DNA of 64,000 nucleotides from Cellvibrionaceae bacterium (GCA_028281575.1 JANQJP010000030.1:1-64000), one strand, 5' to 3'; counted from the first letter of the stretch, positions 1 to 9,736 are shown. Numbers and translations are program-made. The notes: a model not told the origin generated them from the letters alone.

Positions 1-81
1 TCGAACCAAGGTTCGAGATCGCGGGGACCAAGGTGGGTAAAACCCAATAAGTAAAATCTAAAAAGTGTTGCTATCACTGAA
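1..81. other. Window edge, no gene seen
   Basis: No coding region is supported here. The first 16 bases form a short perfect palindrome with 7-base arms, and bases 35-45 can form a 4-bp GGGT/ACCC hairpin. This is too weak to call a terminator for the tRNA read leftward. The T-loop-like string near the start has no matching stems, so it is not a second tRNA. Confidence 0.3.
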
Positions 82-157
82 TGGTGCCCAGAGGCGGAAT
101 CGAACCACCGACACGGGGATTTTCAATCCCCTGCTCTACCGACTGAGCTATCTGGGC
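82..157 (-). tRNA. tRNA-Phe (GAA)
   Basis: Read on the minus strand this is a 76-nt cloverleaf. It has the acceptor stem GCCCAGA, a D-arm with AGCTCAGTCGGTAGAGC, an anticodon stem GGGGA/TCCCC around the loop TTGAAAA (anticodon GAA), the T-loop GGTTCGATTCC and an encoded 3' ACCA end. It lies just downstream of yggX on the same strand and may be co-transcribed with it. Confidence 0.97.
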
Positions 158-212
158 TAGGAAAAAGAGGCGCGTATTAAACCTGCAAGCGCACTGGGAG
201 TCAAGCCTAAGC

Positions 213-488
213 TTATTCTGGCTCCGGTGGCACATAGCCCTCGGCTTCGTCAACGGACTCACCGCTTAAAAAGCGTTCCATTTGCTCGGTGAGGTAGCTG
301 CGTGCGGTCATATCCATCAGGTTGAGCTGTTTTTCATTGATGAGCATGGTTTGATGGCTCAGCCATTCCTGCCAGGCTTGTGCGGAGACGTTTTCAAAGA
401 TGTCTTGTCCCTTGGGGCCGGGTAGCGGTGGTACATTAAGGCCGGGGAGTTCTTGCTTGTATTTACGGCAAACGACGGTTCTGCTCAT
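213..488 (-). CDS. yggX: Probable Fe(II)-trafficking / oxidative damage protection protein
   Basis: A 91-residue cytoplasmic protein with the whole YggX pattern. It starts [13 protein letters not shown] with the family cysteine at residue 7, then has [16 protein letters not shown] in the middle and ends in GYVPPEPE. YggX proteins are proposed to handle labile iron and to protect Fe-S clusters from oxidants. It lies 9 nt downstream of mutY on the same strand. The mutY-yggX pair is conserved in many gammaproteobacteria and fits, because MutY carries an Fe-S cluster. Length is normal for the family. Confidence 0.95.
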   Translation of the reverse strand: MSRTVVCRKYKQELPGLNVPPLPGPKGQDIFENVSAQAWQEWLSHQTMLINEKQLNLMDMTARSYLTEQMERFLSGESVDEAEGYVPPEPE

Positions 489-497
489 GCGGTAGAC

Positions 498-1526
498 CTA
501 TCCGTGCAGGAGTTTTTTTACGGGCGCAGCGAGCCCGAGTTCTTGTGGGAAGTGGGGGTTATACCAAAGCTGGCCTGTGTTCTCCATGATTTTTGTGTGT
601 TTGTCGTGCAGCCAGATCTCTACCGGCTGGATCATGAGGGTGTAGTGGGAAAACACATGTTTGATGTGCTCGGTGGTGTTGGATTTGTGCACCGGGCCAA
701 AGGTAGTTTCGGCGTAATCGACGGGATCATCTTCCACGGGGATTTCCGGCAGGCTCCATAGGCCACCCCAAATGCCTGTTTGCGGGCGTTGGTAGAGCAG
801 TACTTCGTCGTTGGTGTTGCGAATGACTAACATTTGGCAGTGTTTTACCGGGTTGGTTTTTTTGGGCTTTTTCTCGGGGTAGCGCGTTTGCTCACCTTGG
901 GCAAAGGCCTTGCACATGCTTTGCGTCGGGCAATGCATGCACGTTGGTTTGGCGCGCGTGCATAGTGTGGCGCCGAGATCCATGATGGCTTGGGTATAGT
1001 CGCTGCAGCGTTGCTTCGGCATATGTTCCTGTGCAATTTGCCAGAGCGCGCTTTCGACGGCGGGTTTGCCTGGCCAGCCTTCAATTGCATGTAGGCGAGT
1101 AAGTACTCGCTTCACGTTTCCGTCAAGTATTGCGGTAGCTTTGTTAAAAGCTAGGCTACAGATAGCTGCGGCGGTTGATGGGCCAATACCCGGTAGGGCC
1201 TTGAGTGCTTCGAGGTCGTTGGGCAGTTCACCGGCGTGGGTATCGACAATGGCTTGGGCGCATCTATGCAGGTTGCGGGCACGTGCGTAGTAGCCGAGCC
1301 CGGTCCACAGGTGCAATACCGCGTCGATATCGGCCTGGGCCAGGGTGTGTACATCTGGAAAGCGTTCAATAAAGCGCTGAAAGTATGGAATAACCGTATC
1401 GACCTGGGTTTGCTGCAGCATGATTTCGGATATCCACACGCGGTAGGGGCTGCGCGGGTTTTGCCAGGGCAGGTGCTTACGGCCGTGTTCGTCGTACCAG
1501 TCGAGCAGTGTCGATGCAAAATTCAA
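498..1526 (-). CDS. mutY: A/G-specific adenine glycosylase
   Basis: Removes adenine mispaired with 8-oxoguanine in base excision repair. In the 342 residues the helix-hairpin-helix LPGIGPSTAA is at about 111-120. The catalytic glutamate lies in WISEIMLQQTQ (E34) and the catalytic aspartate in ILDGNVKR (D135). The [4Fe-4S] ligands C189-x6-C196-x2-C199-x5-C205 are complete. The C-terminal third is the NUDIX-like 8-oxoG recognition domain. The start is a TTG with GGAG seven bases upstream on the minus strand. It is followed by yggX and is divergent from gcvT. Confidence 0.97.
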   Translation of the reverse strand: MNFASTLLDWYDEHGRKHLPWQNPRSPYRVWISEIMLQQTQVDTVIPYFQRFIERFPDVHTLAQADIDAVLHLWTGLGYYARARNLHRCAQAIVDTHAGELPNDLEALKALPGIGPSTAAAICSLAFNKATAILDGNVKRVLTRLHAIEGWPGKPAVESALWQIAQEHMPKQRCSDYTQAIMDLGATLCTRAKPTCMHCPTQSMCKAFAQGEQTRYPEKKPKKTNPVKHCQMLVIRNTNDEVLLYQRPQTGIWGGLWSLPEIPVEDDPVDYAETTFGPVHKSNTTEHIKHVFSHYTLMIQPVEIWLHDKHTKIMENTGQLWYNPHFPQELGLAAPVKKLLHG

Positions 1527-1593
1527 AGCGTGGCTCCGTTTAAAAAAGGTCCGCTATTATCATGGGTGTTTCTCTGCGATGCTATTGTTGCGT

Positions 1594-1621
1594 TTGCTCA
1601 GTCAATCGCTTTCGTTACAAT
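1594..1621 (+). promoter_or_regulatory. Candidate sigma70 promoter for gcvT
   Basis: TTGCTC (1594-1599) and TACAAT (1616-1621) are spaced by 16 bases and lie 37 bases before the gcvT start. The spacing and -10 box are good and the -35 is moderate. I saw no glycine-riboswitch-like fold in the mutY-gcvT gap. This is motif matching only. Confidence 0.35.
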
Positions 1622-1657
1622 GCGCGTCCGAACGCACATCCTCGCATGGAGCACTGC

Positions 1658-2749
1658 ATGCTTAAAGAAACACCGTTGACCTCACTGCATCTCGAATTGG
1701 GCGCTAAGCTGGTCGATTTTGGTGGCTGGAACATGCCTCTGCACTATGGCTCGCAGATGGAAGAGCACCACGCTGTGCGCAGCCATGCGGGTGTTTTCGA
1801 TGTATCGCATATGACCATTGTCGATATTTCCGGTGAAGACGCTAAAACCTATTTACAGTATTTGCTGGCGAATGACGTTGCCAAGCTGCAAGCAAACGGC
1901 AAGGCACTTTATACCGCGATGTTAAACGAAGCGGGTGGTGTGATTGATGATCTGATTGTCTATCAAATGGCATCGGGTTATCGCCTGGTGGTTAACTGCG
2001 CAACGCGTGAAAAAGATCTGGCGTGGATGCAAAAGCAGGTTGAAGACTTTCAAGTGACTATTCGCGAGCGCGACGATTATGCGATGCTCGCGGTGCAGGG
2101 ACCCGAGGCGCGCGCTATCGTTGATCGTCTATTGGATGCTGTGTCGGAATTGCAGGCACTTAAGGTTTTTTCAGGCGTATCTGTGGGGACTGGTATGGAT
2201 GCCTGGTTCGTTGCGCGCACAGGTTATACCGGTGAGGACGGCTACGAAATTATGTTGCCCAATAAAGCGGTTGAGACATTCGCGCGTTCGCTGGTTGCTG
2301 CCGGTGTTCACCCATGCGGCTTAGGTTCGCGCGATACCTTGCGACTCGAAGCGGGTATGAATCTCTACGGCCATGAGATGGACGAAAGCACGTCGCCGCT
2401 GCTGGCAAATATGGCCTGGACCATCGCCTGGGAACCCGAGGCGCGCGATTTTGTCGGCCGTGCTGCTTTACGCGAGCAGCGTGACGCAGGATTGCCGGCC
2501 AAGTTGGTTGGTTTAGTGATTAAGGGTAAAGGTGTCTTGCGCGATGGGCAGGCGCTGGTTGCAAAAAGCTGTAACGAAAAAGGCGTAATTACAAGCGGGT
2601 CTTTTTCGCCAACGCTGGGAACGTCTATTGCTTTAGCGCGTGTGCCGATGAGCTTCGCAAATCAGTGCCAGGCCGTTATTCGCGGGCGTGAGGTCGACGT
2701 CGCCATCGTTAAGCCGTGTTTTGTTCGCAATGGACAAAAAGTATTTTAA
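1658..2749 (+). CDS. gcvT: Aminomethyltransferase (glycine cleavage T protein)
   Basis: T protein of the glycine cleavage system. It moves the methylene group from the aminomethyl-lipoyl arm of GcvH to tetrahydrofolate and releases ammonia. The chosen ATG gives 363 residues starting [19 protein letters not shown], with GGAG six bases upstream. An upstream in-frame ATG at 1562 would add 32 residues that do not look like the family. Typical features are [14 protein letters not shown] near the N-terminus, the folate-domain [13 protein letters not shown] and the C-terminal barrel. gcvH follows after 39 nt. gcvP is not in the window. Confidence 0.96.
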   Translation: MLKETPLTSLHLELGAKLVDFGGWNMPLHYGSQMEEHHAVRSHAGVFDVSHMTIVDISGEDAKTYLQYLLANDVAKLQANGKALYTAMLNEAGGVIDDLIVYQMASGYRLVVNCATREKDLAWMQKQVEDFQVTIRERDDYAMLAVQGPEARAIVDRLLDAVSELQALKVFSGVSVGTGMDAWFVARTGYTGEDGYEIMLPNKAVETFARSLVAAGVHPCGLGSRDTLRLEAGMNLYGHEMDESTSPLLANMAWTIAWEPEARDFVGRAALREQRDAGLPAKLVGLVIKGKGVLRDGQALVAKSCNEKGVITSGSFSPTLGTSIALARVPMSFANQCQAVIRGREVDVAIVKPCFVRNGQKVF

Positions 2750-2788
2750 ACTTTGGAATTAATTGAAAGCTATAAATAGGTATACGTT

Positions 2789-3175
2789 ATGAGTGAATTG
2801 CGCGACGAGCTGCGTTATCTTTCAAGCCACGAGTGGGCACGCGTTGAGTCAGACGGCAGCGTGACTGTGGGTATTACAGATCATGCTCAAGAGGCTTTAG
2901 GTGATGTTGTTTATGTGGAGTTGCCGGATGTCGGCAGCGAAGTAAACGCGAGCCAGGAAGCGGGCGTGGTGGAATCCGTAAAAGCCGCATCCGATATTTT
3001 TTCGCCTATTTCTGGTGAGGTCGTCGCGATTAATGAAGCATTGGAGGATGCGCCGGAAACCGTTAACAGTTCGCCTTATGATGACGGCTGGTTTTTTAAA
3101 GTTACGCCAAGTGATTTAAATGAACTGGATAATGCGTTGGATGCAGAAGCCTACAAAGCGTTAATTGAAGAATAA
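2789..3175 (+). CDS. gcvH: Glycine cleavage system H protein (lipoyl carrier)
   Basis: Shuttles the aminomethyl intermediate between GcvP, GcvT and GcvL on a lipoyl arm. The 128 residues match the family length. The lipoylated lysine is K65 in [15 protein letters not shown], and the hybrid-motif fold is recognisable from [10 protein letters not shown] to the end. It is co-directional with gcvT and probably in the same transcript. Only T and H are present here, so the P subunit must be encoded elsewhere. Confidence 0.97.
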   Translation: MSELRDELRYLSSHEWARVESDGSVTVGITDHAQEALGDVVYVELPDVGSEVNASQEAGVVESVKAASDIFSPISGEVVAINEALEDAPETVNSSPYDDGWFFKVTPSDLNELDNALDAEAYKALIEE

Positions 3176-3197
3176 AATTTTTTTCGCTACGAAGCCA

Positions 3198-4073
3198 TTA
3201 GCTGTAATAGTCGGTATTGCCGAGACCTAATTCGTGAATTTGTTCTTTCAGCGCGCTAAATTCATACTCGGTCAAGCCGACATAAATTAAAACAGTCTCG
3301 CTAATTGCATTCCACTCATGATCTTCGTTTGTCTGTGCAAGCGCGCGATGCGTGCCGCAGCAATGCTCAGACATTTTTAAAATCGCGAGCAGGGTTTTTT
3401 TCTTGCCATCTCCGTTTTCATCGGATAGCGCTTTTTGCACATGGTGGTGCTCATGGATAGCTTCGCACAGGTATTTAGGTAGGTTCCACGATTTTGCAAT
3501 GTAATAACCAACAACCGCGTGATTGGTTGAGATTAATTCGTTTTCAGTTTCAGTAATGCGTCGGTAGTCACTCGCATAGGCTTTTTTAATAACGTCGGGA
3601 TAATGTTTTAAACGCGATAGTAGCAGTGGCACACCCGCATTGTGAAAAAGCCCTAACGTATACGCATCGTCTGGATGAGGGTAGCCAATTTGTTTGGCGA
3701 TTGCCGCTGCCGCCATGGCAATTTCCATCGCGTTGTCCCAAAAGCGGCCCATCGCAATAATATCGTCGTCAGACAGCGCGCCGCGAATGGAATGTGCATT
3801 CACTAAATTTACAACGGATTCCACCCCCAGCAAATTAACCGCCTGTTGAATGGATGTGATTGTATTGCTCAGCTTGAAGTAGGGTGAATTAACGGTTTTT
3901 AATATGCTTCCAGATAGTCCGACATCCTGGCTGATCAGCGCAGCAATAGCCGAGATATCGCAATCGGGCTGCAATTGCTCCATTTGCAAATCGACCATGA
4001 CCTGCGGTTGGGGAGGAATAGATATCCCCTGCAGGATGGATTTAATTTGCTCTTGGGTCAGTTCGGCCGGCAT
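3198..4073 (-). CDS. HDOD domain protein
   Basis: A 291-residue cytoplasmic protein. The HDOD core runs over about residues 20-210: FPQ-like IPPQPQVMVDLQ, then ISQDVGLSGSILKTVNSPYF, AVNLLGVESVVNLV, and GLFHNAGVPLLLSR where a true HD domain would have its metal-binding HD pair. HDOD proteins are non-catalytic HD relatives that often act in signalling and motility control. The gene stands alone, converging on gcvH with 22 nt between them. Nothing adjacent shows its partner. A second, unrelated-context HDOD gene lies at 16.7 kb. Confidence 0.85.
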   Translation of the reverse strand: MPAELTQEQIKSILQGISIPPQPQVMVDLQMEQLQPDCDISAIAALISQDVGLSGSILKTVNSPYFKLSNTITSIQQAVNLLGVESVVNLVNAHSIRGALSDDDIIAMGRFWDNAMEIAMAAAAIAKQIGYPHPDDAYTLGLFHNAGVPLLLSRLKHYPDVIKKAYASDYRRITETENELISTNHAVVGYYIAKSWNLPKYLCEAIHEHHHVQKALSDENGDGKKKTLLAILKMSEHCCGTHRALAQTNEDHEWNAISETVLIYVGLTEYEFSALKEQIHELGLGNTDYYS

Positions 4074-4154
4074 GTTTTCTCAAACGAAACTAAGACACTT
4101 TTAGTCTAGTCCAGAGCGCTCGTCCGGCAAGTTTATACAATTGTGAACCAGTAC

Positions 4155-5285
4155 TTATATCAGCTGTTTTAAGGACTCATACACTTGTTGCAGTGCGCTT
4201 TGATTGTTTTCTGGGGTTTGGCCGGCAAGGTTTTCCGGAGCGAGAGTTCGGGCTGTTTCGTTCAATGCATTCTCGATTGCGTTGCGTTCTACGTCGGAAT
4301 AATAACTTAGCCCGGCTGCGATTGAGTTGAGCCTGCCGGTCACGCGGTAGGCGTCTTGGAATTTGTCAGGTGTGTCGGGTGTCGCTGCGAGTTCTGCCCC
4401 CGTTTTTTTAACAATATGCGTTTGCAGTTGAACAATATCGACCAGTGCTTGTGTAAGTATTGCGTTTACGCTGTGTCTCACTGCATGCAGTTGTGTTTGC
4501 GGGCTTAAGCTTTGCCAGGCGATAGGCAAAGCGTCTGCTGAGTTTGTGTCGAGGATGTCATTGACGTGTTCAATATCTTGTACGAGTTGTTTTACCTGAA
4601 GCTCCAACAGTTGACGGCGCCGATTGGCGGGAATTTCTTTGGTGGACTGCAGGCCTTGTTCGATATGTTCGTTGCTAAGCGCGGTATGTCCGGCGTAATC
4701 AGCTGCAGCGCGCGAACCGTGTTCGCCGAATAACATAAATTCGATGGTATAGATGCCAAGGACTGCTTCCTCCGAGTCGGTAAGCCCGTGTTGAGCAACT
4801 AAATTGCCTGCATTAAGTGGCACACCGATATCGTACACAAGCCCGGAAAATGGGTAGGGGCCAAAGCGATCGAGATAGCCTGGTTGAATGGGGTTGGCGC
4901 TAAGGCGAAAGCGTATATCGAAGTCGAGTTCCAGTAAGGTTGTCTCGGATTCAATAATTGCCATGAGGAGCGTCAGTGAAAAGATGGCGCGTTCGCTTAA
5001 TCGCCATTGCACCTGAGCTGCGTCGAGGCTTTCTCTCGACGGGGTTGCAAGCAAATTATCGATGCTGGTTTGCAGCGTGAGAATTTGCTCGGTCGCTGCG
5101 CTAACATCGCTATTTATTTTGCGCCACATTTCGTTGGACGCGCTTTTTACATCAATATCAAAAGCGCTCACATCATTACCTTGTGAGGTGTCTGCCTGAC
5201 TTGCCGGTTTTTTTTCACACCCGATTAAATTGAAAATACATCCGAACAAAAAAAGCAAAAAAAGCTTCGATAGCGCATGCGGCAT
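4155..5285 (-). CDS. Imelysin-like (M75/ICMP family) lipoprotein
   Basis: A 376-residue exported protein. The N-terminus has a hydrophobic stretch ending in LIGC (lipobox, Cys about 23), so it is probably an outer- or inner-membrane lipoprotein. The body matches the imelysin fold: GLVYDIGVPLNAG and EEAVLGIYTIEFMLFGEHG in the middle, then a helical second half. In imelysins the GxHxxE motif binds metal; here the equivalent reads GIYTIEF, so the His is not in its usual place. The family includes iron-regulated IrpA and EfeO. Start has GAGGAG six bases upstream. Role in iron handling is inference. Confidence 0.75.
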   Translation of the reverse strand: MPHALSKLFLLFLFGCIFNLIGCEKKPASQADTSQGNDVSAFDIDVKSASNEMWRKINSDVSAATEQILTLQTSIDNLLATPSRESLDAAQVQWRLSERAIFSLTLLMAIIESETTLLELDFDIRFRLSANPIQPGYLDRFGPYPFSGLVYDIGVPLNAGNLVAQHGLTDSEEAVLGIYTIEFMLFGEHGSRAAADYAGHTALSNEHIEQGLQSTKEIPANRRRQLLELQVKQLVQDIEHVNDILDTNSADALPIAWQSLSPQTQLHAVRHSVNAILTQALVDIVQLQTHIVKKTGAELAATPDTPDKFQDAYRVTGRLNSIAAGLSYYSDVERNAIENALNETARTLAPENLAGQTPENNQSALQQVYESLKQLI

Positions 5286-5314
5286 CGTTTTCTCCTCGGT
5301 TGATGTAGCTCAGT

Positions 5315-5974
5315 TTAACGCAGACTAATTATCGGCCAGCTGGCAGCTCTGGCAGCGTCTTCTAATTTGGCGTCGGGGTCGACAGCTACAGGGTTGTCTA
5401 CTATGCGCAGCAGCGGTAAATCGTTGTGGGAGTCGCTGTAAAAAAAAGCGTTTTTCAGGCTGTGCCCGGTTTCGGCTAACCACTGTTGCAGTCGTGTCAC
5501 TTTACCTTCGGCAAAGCAGGGTGTGCCTATCGGCTCTCCAGTATAGCGCCCACCCCGTAACTCACCTTCGCTGGCGAGCAGATTATCAATTCCCAGTAGC
5601 TTTACTATCGGCTGGGTCACAAAGCGATTGGTTGCCGTGATAACGATAAGTGTGTCTCCGGCAACCCGGTGTTCGTATATTAATGCGTGGGCTTTGTCGA
5701 GCATTAACGGAGCAATTTTGAGTTGCATAAATTCCTGGTGAAGCTGCGCTAATGTGTCTGGATCGAATTGCGCGAGCGCTTTGAGTGCAAAGCGAAGATA
5801 TGCGTGTATATTGAACTCGCCTCGACGGTAGTCTTGAAAAAACGCATCGTTAGTCTGTTTGAACTTATCTGTATCGACAAGCGCTTTTTCGACGAGAAAT
5901 TCACCCCAGAGGTGATCGCTGTCGCCGGCTATTAAAGTGTTATCTAAATCGAAGATCGCTAGGCTCAAATTCAA
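5315..5974 (-). CDS. HAD-IB family phosphatase (SerB/CicA-like)
   Basis: A 219-residue cytoplasmic HAD hydrolase. Motif I is FDLDNTL at residues 8-14 (nucleophile Asp), motif II is VITATNRF near 111, and motif IV is YSDSHNDLPLL near 179-189. This pattern is the HAD-IB subfamily of small phosphomonoesterases. The substrate cannot be told. The annotated start is TTG. AGAGG lies directly against it, and a second TTG two codons later has better spacing and may be the real start. It is divergent from rppH. Confidence 0.85.
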   Translation of the reverse strand: MNLSLAIFDLDNTLIAGDSDHLWGEFLVEKALVDTDKFKQTNDAFFQDYRRGEFNIHAYLRFALKALAQFDPDTLAQLHQEFMQLKIAPLMLDKAHALIYEHRVAGDTLIVITATNRFVTQPIVKLLGIDNLLASEGELRGGRYTGEPIGTPCFAEGKVTRLQQWLAETGHSLKNAFFYSDSHNDLPLLRIVDNPVAVDPDAKLEDAARAASWPIISLR

Positions 5975-6078
5975 CCTCTGGGCGCTGTTTAGTGTGGATT
6001 GGAATCAAAATTGATGCTGTTTAGGTTTTTGTGAAACAATAGTGGCGTTATTGTAACAATAAAAAGAGCGAGGTTTGC

Positions 6079-6600
6079 GTGGTTGACGCTGATGGTTTTC
6101 GCCCGAATGTGGGCATCATATTAGCGAACCAGCAGGGCGGTCTGCTTTGGACGCGCCGTATTGGCGGTCAAGATGCGTGGCAATTTCCCCAGGGTGGCAT
6201 AGATACCAACGAAGCTCCCGAAGGCGCGCTGTTTAGAGAGCTTATGGAAGAAGTGGGGCTTTCAACAGCGGATGTGGATATGCTGGGAGTGACGCGTGGC
6301 TGGCTGCGCTATCGCCTTCCCAAAAAACTGGTTCGCCACAAAGAGCCCCAGTGCATTGGTCAAAAGCAAAAGTGGTTTTTGCTAAAAATGACCGCCGAAG
6401 AAAGCCATATTGATCTAAACGCCACTAGGAAACCCGAATTTGATACCTGGGACTGGGTGAGCTATTGGTACCCTATTTCGAAAGTGGTTGCGTTTAAGCG
6501 CGAGGTCTATAGAAAGGCCTTAAAAGAACTTAGCCCGATTTATCAGAGTCATTTCGGCGATATGAAAGAACGAGCAGTTCGCGCTGCCGGGAAAAGTTAA
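6079..6600 (+). CDS. rppH: RNA pyrophosphohydrolase (Nudix)
   Basis: Removes pyrophosphate from 5'-triphosphate mRNAs, which starts RNase E-dependent decay. In 173 residues the Nudix box runs from [17 protein letters not shown] to MEEVGL, and the family signature [10 protein letters not shown] precedes it. The start is GTG, giving [18 protein letters not shown], which matches RppH N-termini closely. The stop codon overlaps the ptsP start by one base (TAATG), so the two are translationally coupled, as in the conserved rppH-ptsP-lgt-thyA order of gammaproteobacteria. Confidence 0.97.
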   Translation: MVDADGFRPNVGIILANQQGGLLWTRRIGGQDAWQFPQGGIDTNEAPEGALFRELMEEVGLSTADVDMLGVTRGWLRYRLPKKLVRHKEPQCIGQKQKWFLLKMTAEESHIDLNATRKPEFDTWDWVSYWYPISKVVAFKREVYRKALKELSPIYQSHFGDMKERAVRAAGKS

Positions 6601-8873
6601 TGCTTGAATCGTTGCGCCGCATTGTCCAAGAAGTCAATGCTGCTGCCAGTCTTGGAGATGTTCTCAATATCATTGTGGCCCGGGTTCGGTCATCAATGAA
6701 CACTGAAGTGTGCTCAGTATATCTGCGTAACGACCAACAAGAATATGTGCTTATGGCGACTGAGGGGCTGCGTGCAGAGTCCATTGGTAAAGTCGCTATG
6801 GCAAAAAGCCAGGGTTTGGTCGGCGTGGTTGCCAGCCGTGAAGAACCCCTCAATCTCGACGACGCTGCGTCGCACCCCAAATATCAGTATTTCCCGGAAA
6901 CAGGTGAAGAGCTTTTTAACTCCTTTCTAGGTGTGCCGATTGTTCACAACCGGCAAGTGCTCGGTGTTCTGGTTGTTCAGCAGGAGACGAAACGTCGTTT
7001 TGACGAAGCGGAAGAAGCTTTTCTGGTCACCATGTCTGCGCAACTCGCGGGTGTCATTGCGCATGCGGAAGCGACGGGTGGTCTGGCGGATATTGGTCAG
7101 CGCGCTGATGCACGGTTTCTCGGCGTTGCGGGCGCCCCCGGTGTCGCTATCGGCCAATGTGTAGTGGTTTCGCCGCTGGCCGATTTAAATGCTGTACCGG
7201 TGCAGCGGGTCAGGGATATCGATCAAGAGCTTCAGTTTCTAAGTGAGAGCCTGGATGCGGTAAAACACGATATTACCAAGCTTACCGAGAAGCTCGAGAC
7301 GCATCTTAATAAGGAAGAGCGGATTTTGTTCGACGCTTATCTCGGCATGCTTGATGATGCATCGCTGGGCGGCGAGGTTGCGGACAAAATTCGCTCAGGG
7401 TTCAGCGCACAATATGCGTGGAGCCAGGTGATTTTGGAGCACGTGGCGGTATTTTCGCGCATGGAAGACGCGTATCTGCGCGAGCGGGCGTCCGATGTGC
7501 GCGATTTGGGCAGCCGCGTGCTCGCCTATTTGCAGCAGAGCTCCTCACTCGCAGAGCGCGATTACCCTGAGCGGACCATTCTCGCTGGCGAGGAGCTCAC
7601 TGCGTCCAATCTTGGAGAAGTGCCAGTCGACAAGCTTGCAGGTATCGTCTCGTTGCGTGGTTCGAGTAACTCGCATATTGCCATTCTGGCACGCTCGCTT
7701 GGGATACCAACCGTAATGGGCGCGGTGGATCTACCGTTTACGCATTTAGAAGGTCACACCTTGGTGGTCGATGGCTATCGCGGTGCGGTATACAGTGATC
7801 CAAGCGAACGGGTGCGCTCGCACTACCAAGAGATACTCAATGAAGACAAGCAGCTCGTCGCGAGTCTGGAGTCAATTAAAGACCTGCCGTGTGAAACCGT
7901 TGATCGTCAGCGTGTGGAGCTGTGGGTAAACACCGGCCTGGTCGCAGATGCGATGCTTTCAATTGAGCGAGGTGCCGAGGGGGTGGGTCTTTACCGCACT
8001 GAGATACCGTTTATGTTGCGCGATCGCTTCCCGAGTGAGGAGGAGCAGCGTCAGGTGTACCGCCAACAGTTGGAGGCTTTTGCGCCCCGTCCGGTAACCA
8101 TGCGCACACTCGATATAGGCGGGGACAAAGCGCTGCCGTATTTTCCGATCTCAGAAGACAATCCGTTTTTGGGTTGGCGCGGCATACGCGTTACGCTCGA
8201 TCATCCTGAGATTTTTTTGAGCCAGGTACGCGCGATGTTAAAAGCGAGCGAGGGTTTAAATAACCTGCGCATTATGCTGCCGATGGTGAGCAATGTCCCC
8301 GAGCTTGAAGTGGCTCTAATGCTTATTTACCGCGCCTATGACGAGTTGTTGGAGGAGAGCTATAAAGTCAAAATGCCGCCTGTTGGTGTGATGATTGAAG
8401 TTCCCGCGGCGGTTTACCAGGTAAAAGATTTTGCTGAGCGTGTCGATTTTCTCTCGGTCGGCAGCAATGACCTTACGCAGTATTTGCTCGCAGTGGATCG
8501 CAACAACCCGCGTGTCGCTGATTTATATCACTCGCTCCATCCCGCAGTGCTCAAGGCGCTCGTCACTATTGCCAAAGACGCGCGCAGTGAAAATGTGCCT
8601 GTAAGTATTTGTGGTGAGCTTGCCGGAGATCCGGCAGCGGCGATGTTGTTGGTCGCCATGGGGTATAATTCGCTGTCGATGAACGCGACCAATTTGTTGA
8701 AGGTAAAGTCTGTGCTTCGCGCCGTGAGTTCAGAGCAGGTGCATCATTTGCTCAAAGATGTGATGACGCTATCCGATGCAGATTCTGTAAATAGGCGTTT
8801 GGAAAGCGCGTTCAAACGCGCTGGTTTAAGTCGGGTAATGCGTTTTGATTCCGAGGCAGGCCTGCCAAATTAA
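6600..8873 (+). CDS. ptsP: PTS phosphoenolpyruvate-protein phosphotransferase (EI-Ntr)
   Basis: First enzyme of the nitrogen-related PTS. It takes phosphate from PEP and passes it to NPr. The 757 residues comprise an N-terminal GAF domain (about 1-160), the EI N-terminal domain, the phosphohistidine swivelling domain with RGSSNSHIAILARSLGIP (H359 as the phosphorylated residue) and the C-terminal PEP-binding barrel. The barrel has GLYRTEIPFM, LDIGGDKALPYF, LSVGSNDLTQY and ICGELAGD. Full length and intact. It overlaps rppH by one base. Confidence 0.97.
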   Translation: MLESLRRIVQEVNAAASLGDVLNIIVARVRSSMNTEVCSVYLRNDQQEYVLMATEGLRAESIGKVAMAKSQGLVGVVASREEPLNLDDAASHPKYQYFPETGEELFNSFLGVPIVHNRQVLGVLVVQQETKRRFDEAEEAFLVTMSAQLAGVIAHAEATGGLADIGQRADARFLGVAGAPGVAIGQCVVVSPLADLNAVPVQRVRDIDQELQFLSESLDAVKHDITKLTEKLETHLNKEERILFDAYLGMLDDASLGGEVADKIRSGFSAQYAWSQVILEHVAVFSRMEDAYLRERASDVRDLGSRVLAYLQQSSSLAERDYPERTILAGEELTASNLGEVPVDKLAGIVSLRGSSNSHIAILARSLGIPTVMGAVDLPFTHLEGHTLVVDGYRGAVYSDPSERVRSHYQEILNEDKQLVASLESIKDLPCETVDRQRVELWVNTGLVADAMLSIERGAEGVGLYRTEIPFMLRDRFPSEEEQRQVYRQQLEAFAPRPVTMRTLDIGGDKALPYFPISEDNPFLGWRGIRVTLDHPEIFLSQVRAMLKASEGLNNLRIMLPMVSNVPELEVALMLIYRAYDELLEESYKVKMPPVGVMIEVPAAVYQVKDFAERVDFLSVGSNDLTQYLLAVDRNNPRVADLYHSLHPAVLKALVTIAKDARSENVPVSICGELAGDPAAAMLLVAMGYNSLSMNATNLLKVKSVLRAVSSEQVHHLLKDVMTLSDADSVNRRLESAFKRAGLSRVMRFDSEAGLPN

Positions 8874-8938
8874 TTAACTGTTCACACTCTGTCCATACCT
8901 TAGCGTCAGATGTTATTACTGTTTCTGGAGAATTTTCT

Positions 8939-9736
8939 ATGTTCAGCTATCCCGAGATAGACCCCGTTGCGCTGTCTATCGGTCCATTAAACGTGCATTG
9001 GTACGGGATTATGTACCTGTTTGGGTTTGCGGGAGCCTGGGCCTTCGGTGTTTACCGATCGCGTCAATCGTGGTCGCCGGTCAATGCTAAACAGGTTGAA
9101 GACCTTATATTTTATGGTGCGCTGGGCGTTGTGCTGGGCGGCAGAGTTGGCTATGTATTCTTCTATAACTTTAATCAGTTTATGGAAGACCCAATATGGC
9201 TGTTTCGCATCTGGGACGGCGGTATGAGCTTTCATGGCGGGCTTCTGGGTGTTATTGCTGCGATGGCATTATTTGCCGTCAGAATTAACCAGCCTTTTCT
9301 ACGGGTCATGGATTATGTTGCGCCACTCGTGCCAATAGGGCTGTTTTTCGGTCGTATAGGAAACTTTATTGGCCAGGAATTGTGGGGCAGAGAAACCACG
9401 GCGTGGTGGGGCATCAAGTTCCCTGCTGATGCAGAAGATTTGGTCCGCCACCCGTCTCAACTTTATGAGGCATTTTTGGAAGGCATTGTTTTGTTCATTA
9501 TCCTCTATCTCTACTCGCGCAAACCGCGCCCCACAGGTGCTGTGTGCTCGCTGTTTTTGATCGGTTACGGCGTGTTCCGTTTCAGCGTTGAATTTGTACG
9601 CGAGCCCGATGCCCATATACAGTTTGACTTATTTGATTGGATGACGCGCGGGCAATTATTATCTGCGCCGATGATTGTTATCGGCTTGATGTTTTTTATC
9701 GGCGCCTATGTTAAAAAAACGCGCGATAACGTTTAG
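8939..9736 (+). CDS. lgt: Prolipoprotein diacylglyceryl transferase
   Basis: Inner-membrane enzyme that adds diacylglycerol to the lipobox cysteine of prolipoproteins. The 265 residues carry multiple membrane segments. The Lgt signature GRIGNFIGQELWGR lies near 140-153, and GGMSFHGGLLG holds the essential His near 103. TGGAGAA lies 9-10 bases before the ATG. The many lipoproteins in this window are its natural substrates. Confidence 0.97.
   Translation: MFSYPEIDPVALSIGPLNVHWYGIMYLFGFAGAWAFGVYRSRQSWSPVNAKQVEDLIFYGALGVVLGGRVGYVFFYNFNQFMEDPIWLFRIWDGGMSFHGGLLGVIAAMALFAVRINQPFLRVMDYVAPLVPIGLFFGRIGNFIGQELWGRETTAWWGIKFPADAEDLVRHPSQLYEAFLEGIVLFIILYLYSRKPRPTGAVCSLFLIGYGVFRFSVEFVREPDAHIQFDLFDWMTRGQLLSAPMIVIGLMFFIGAYVKKTRDNV

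Noticed and set aside
1..50. Second tRNA at the left edge
   Set aside because: A T-loop-like string is present but the flanking bases do not pair into stems.
453..761. Plus-strand ORF over yggX/mutY
   Set aside because: Frame shadow of two certain minus-strand genes; no ribosome site or family.
1562..1657. N-terminal extension of gcvT
   Set aside because: The 32 extra residues do not resemble GcvT; the later ATG has a good ribosome site.
1527..1657. Glycine riboswitch before gcvT
   Set aside because: I could not find the conserved aptamer strings; the gap is short and a simple promoter fits it.
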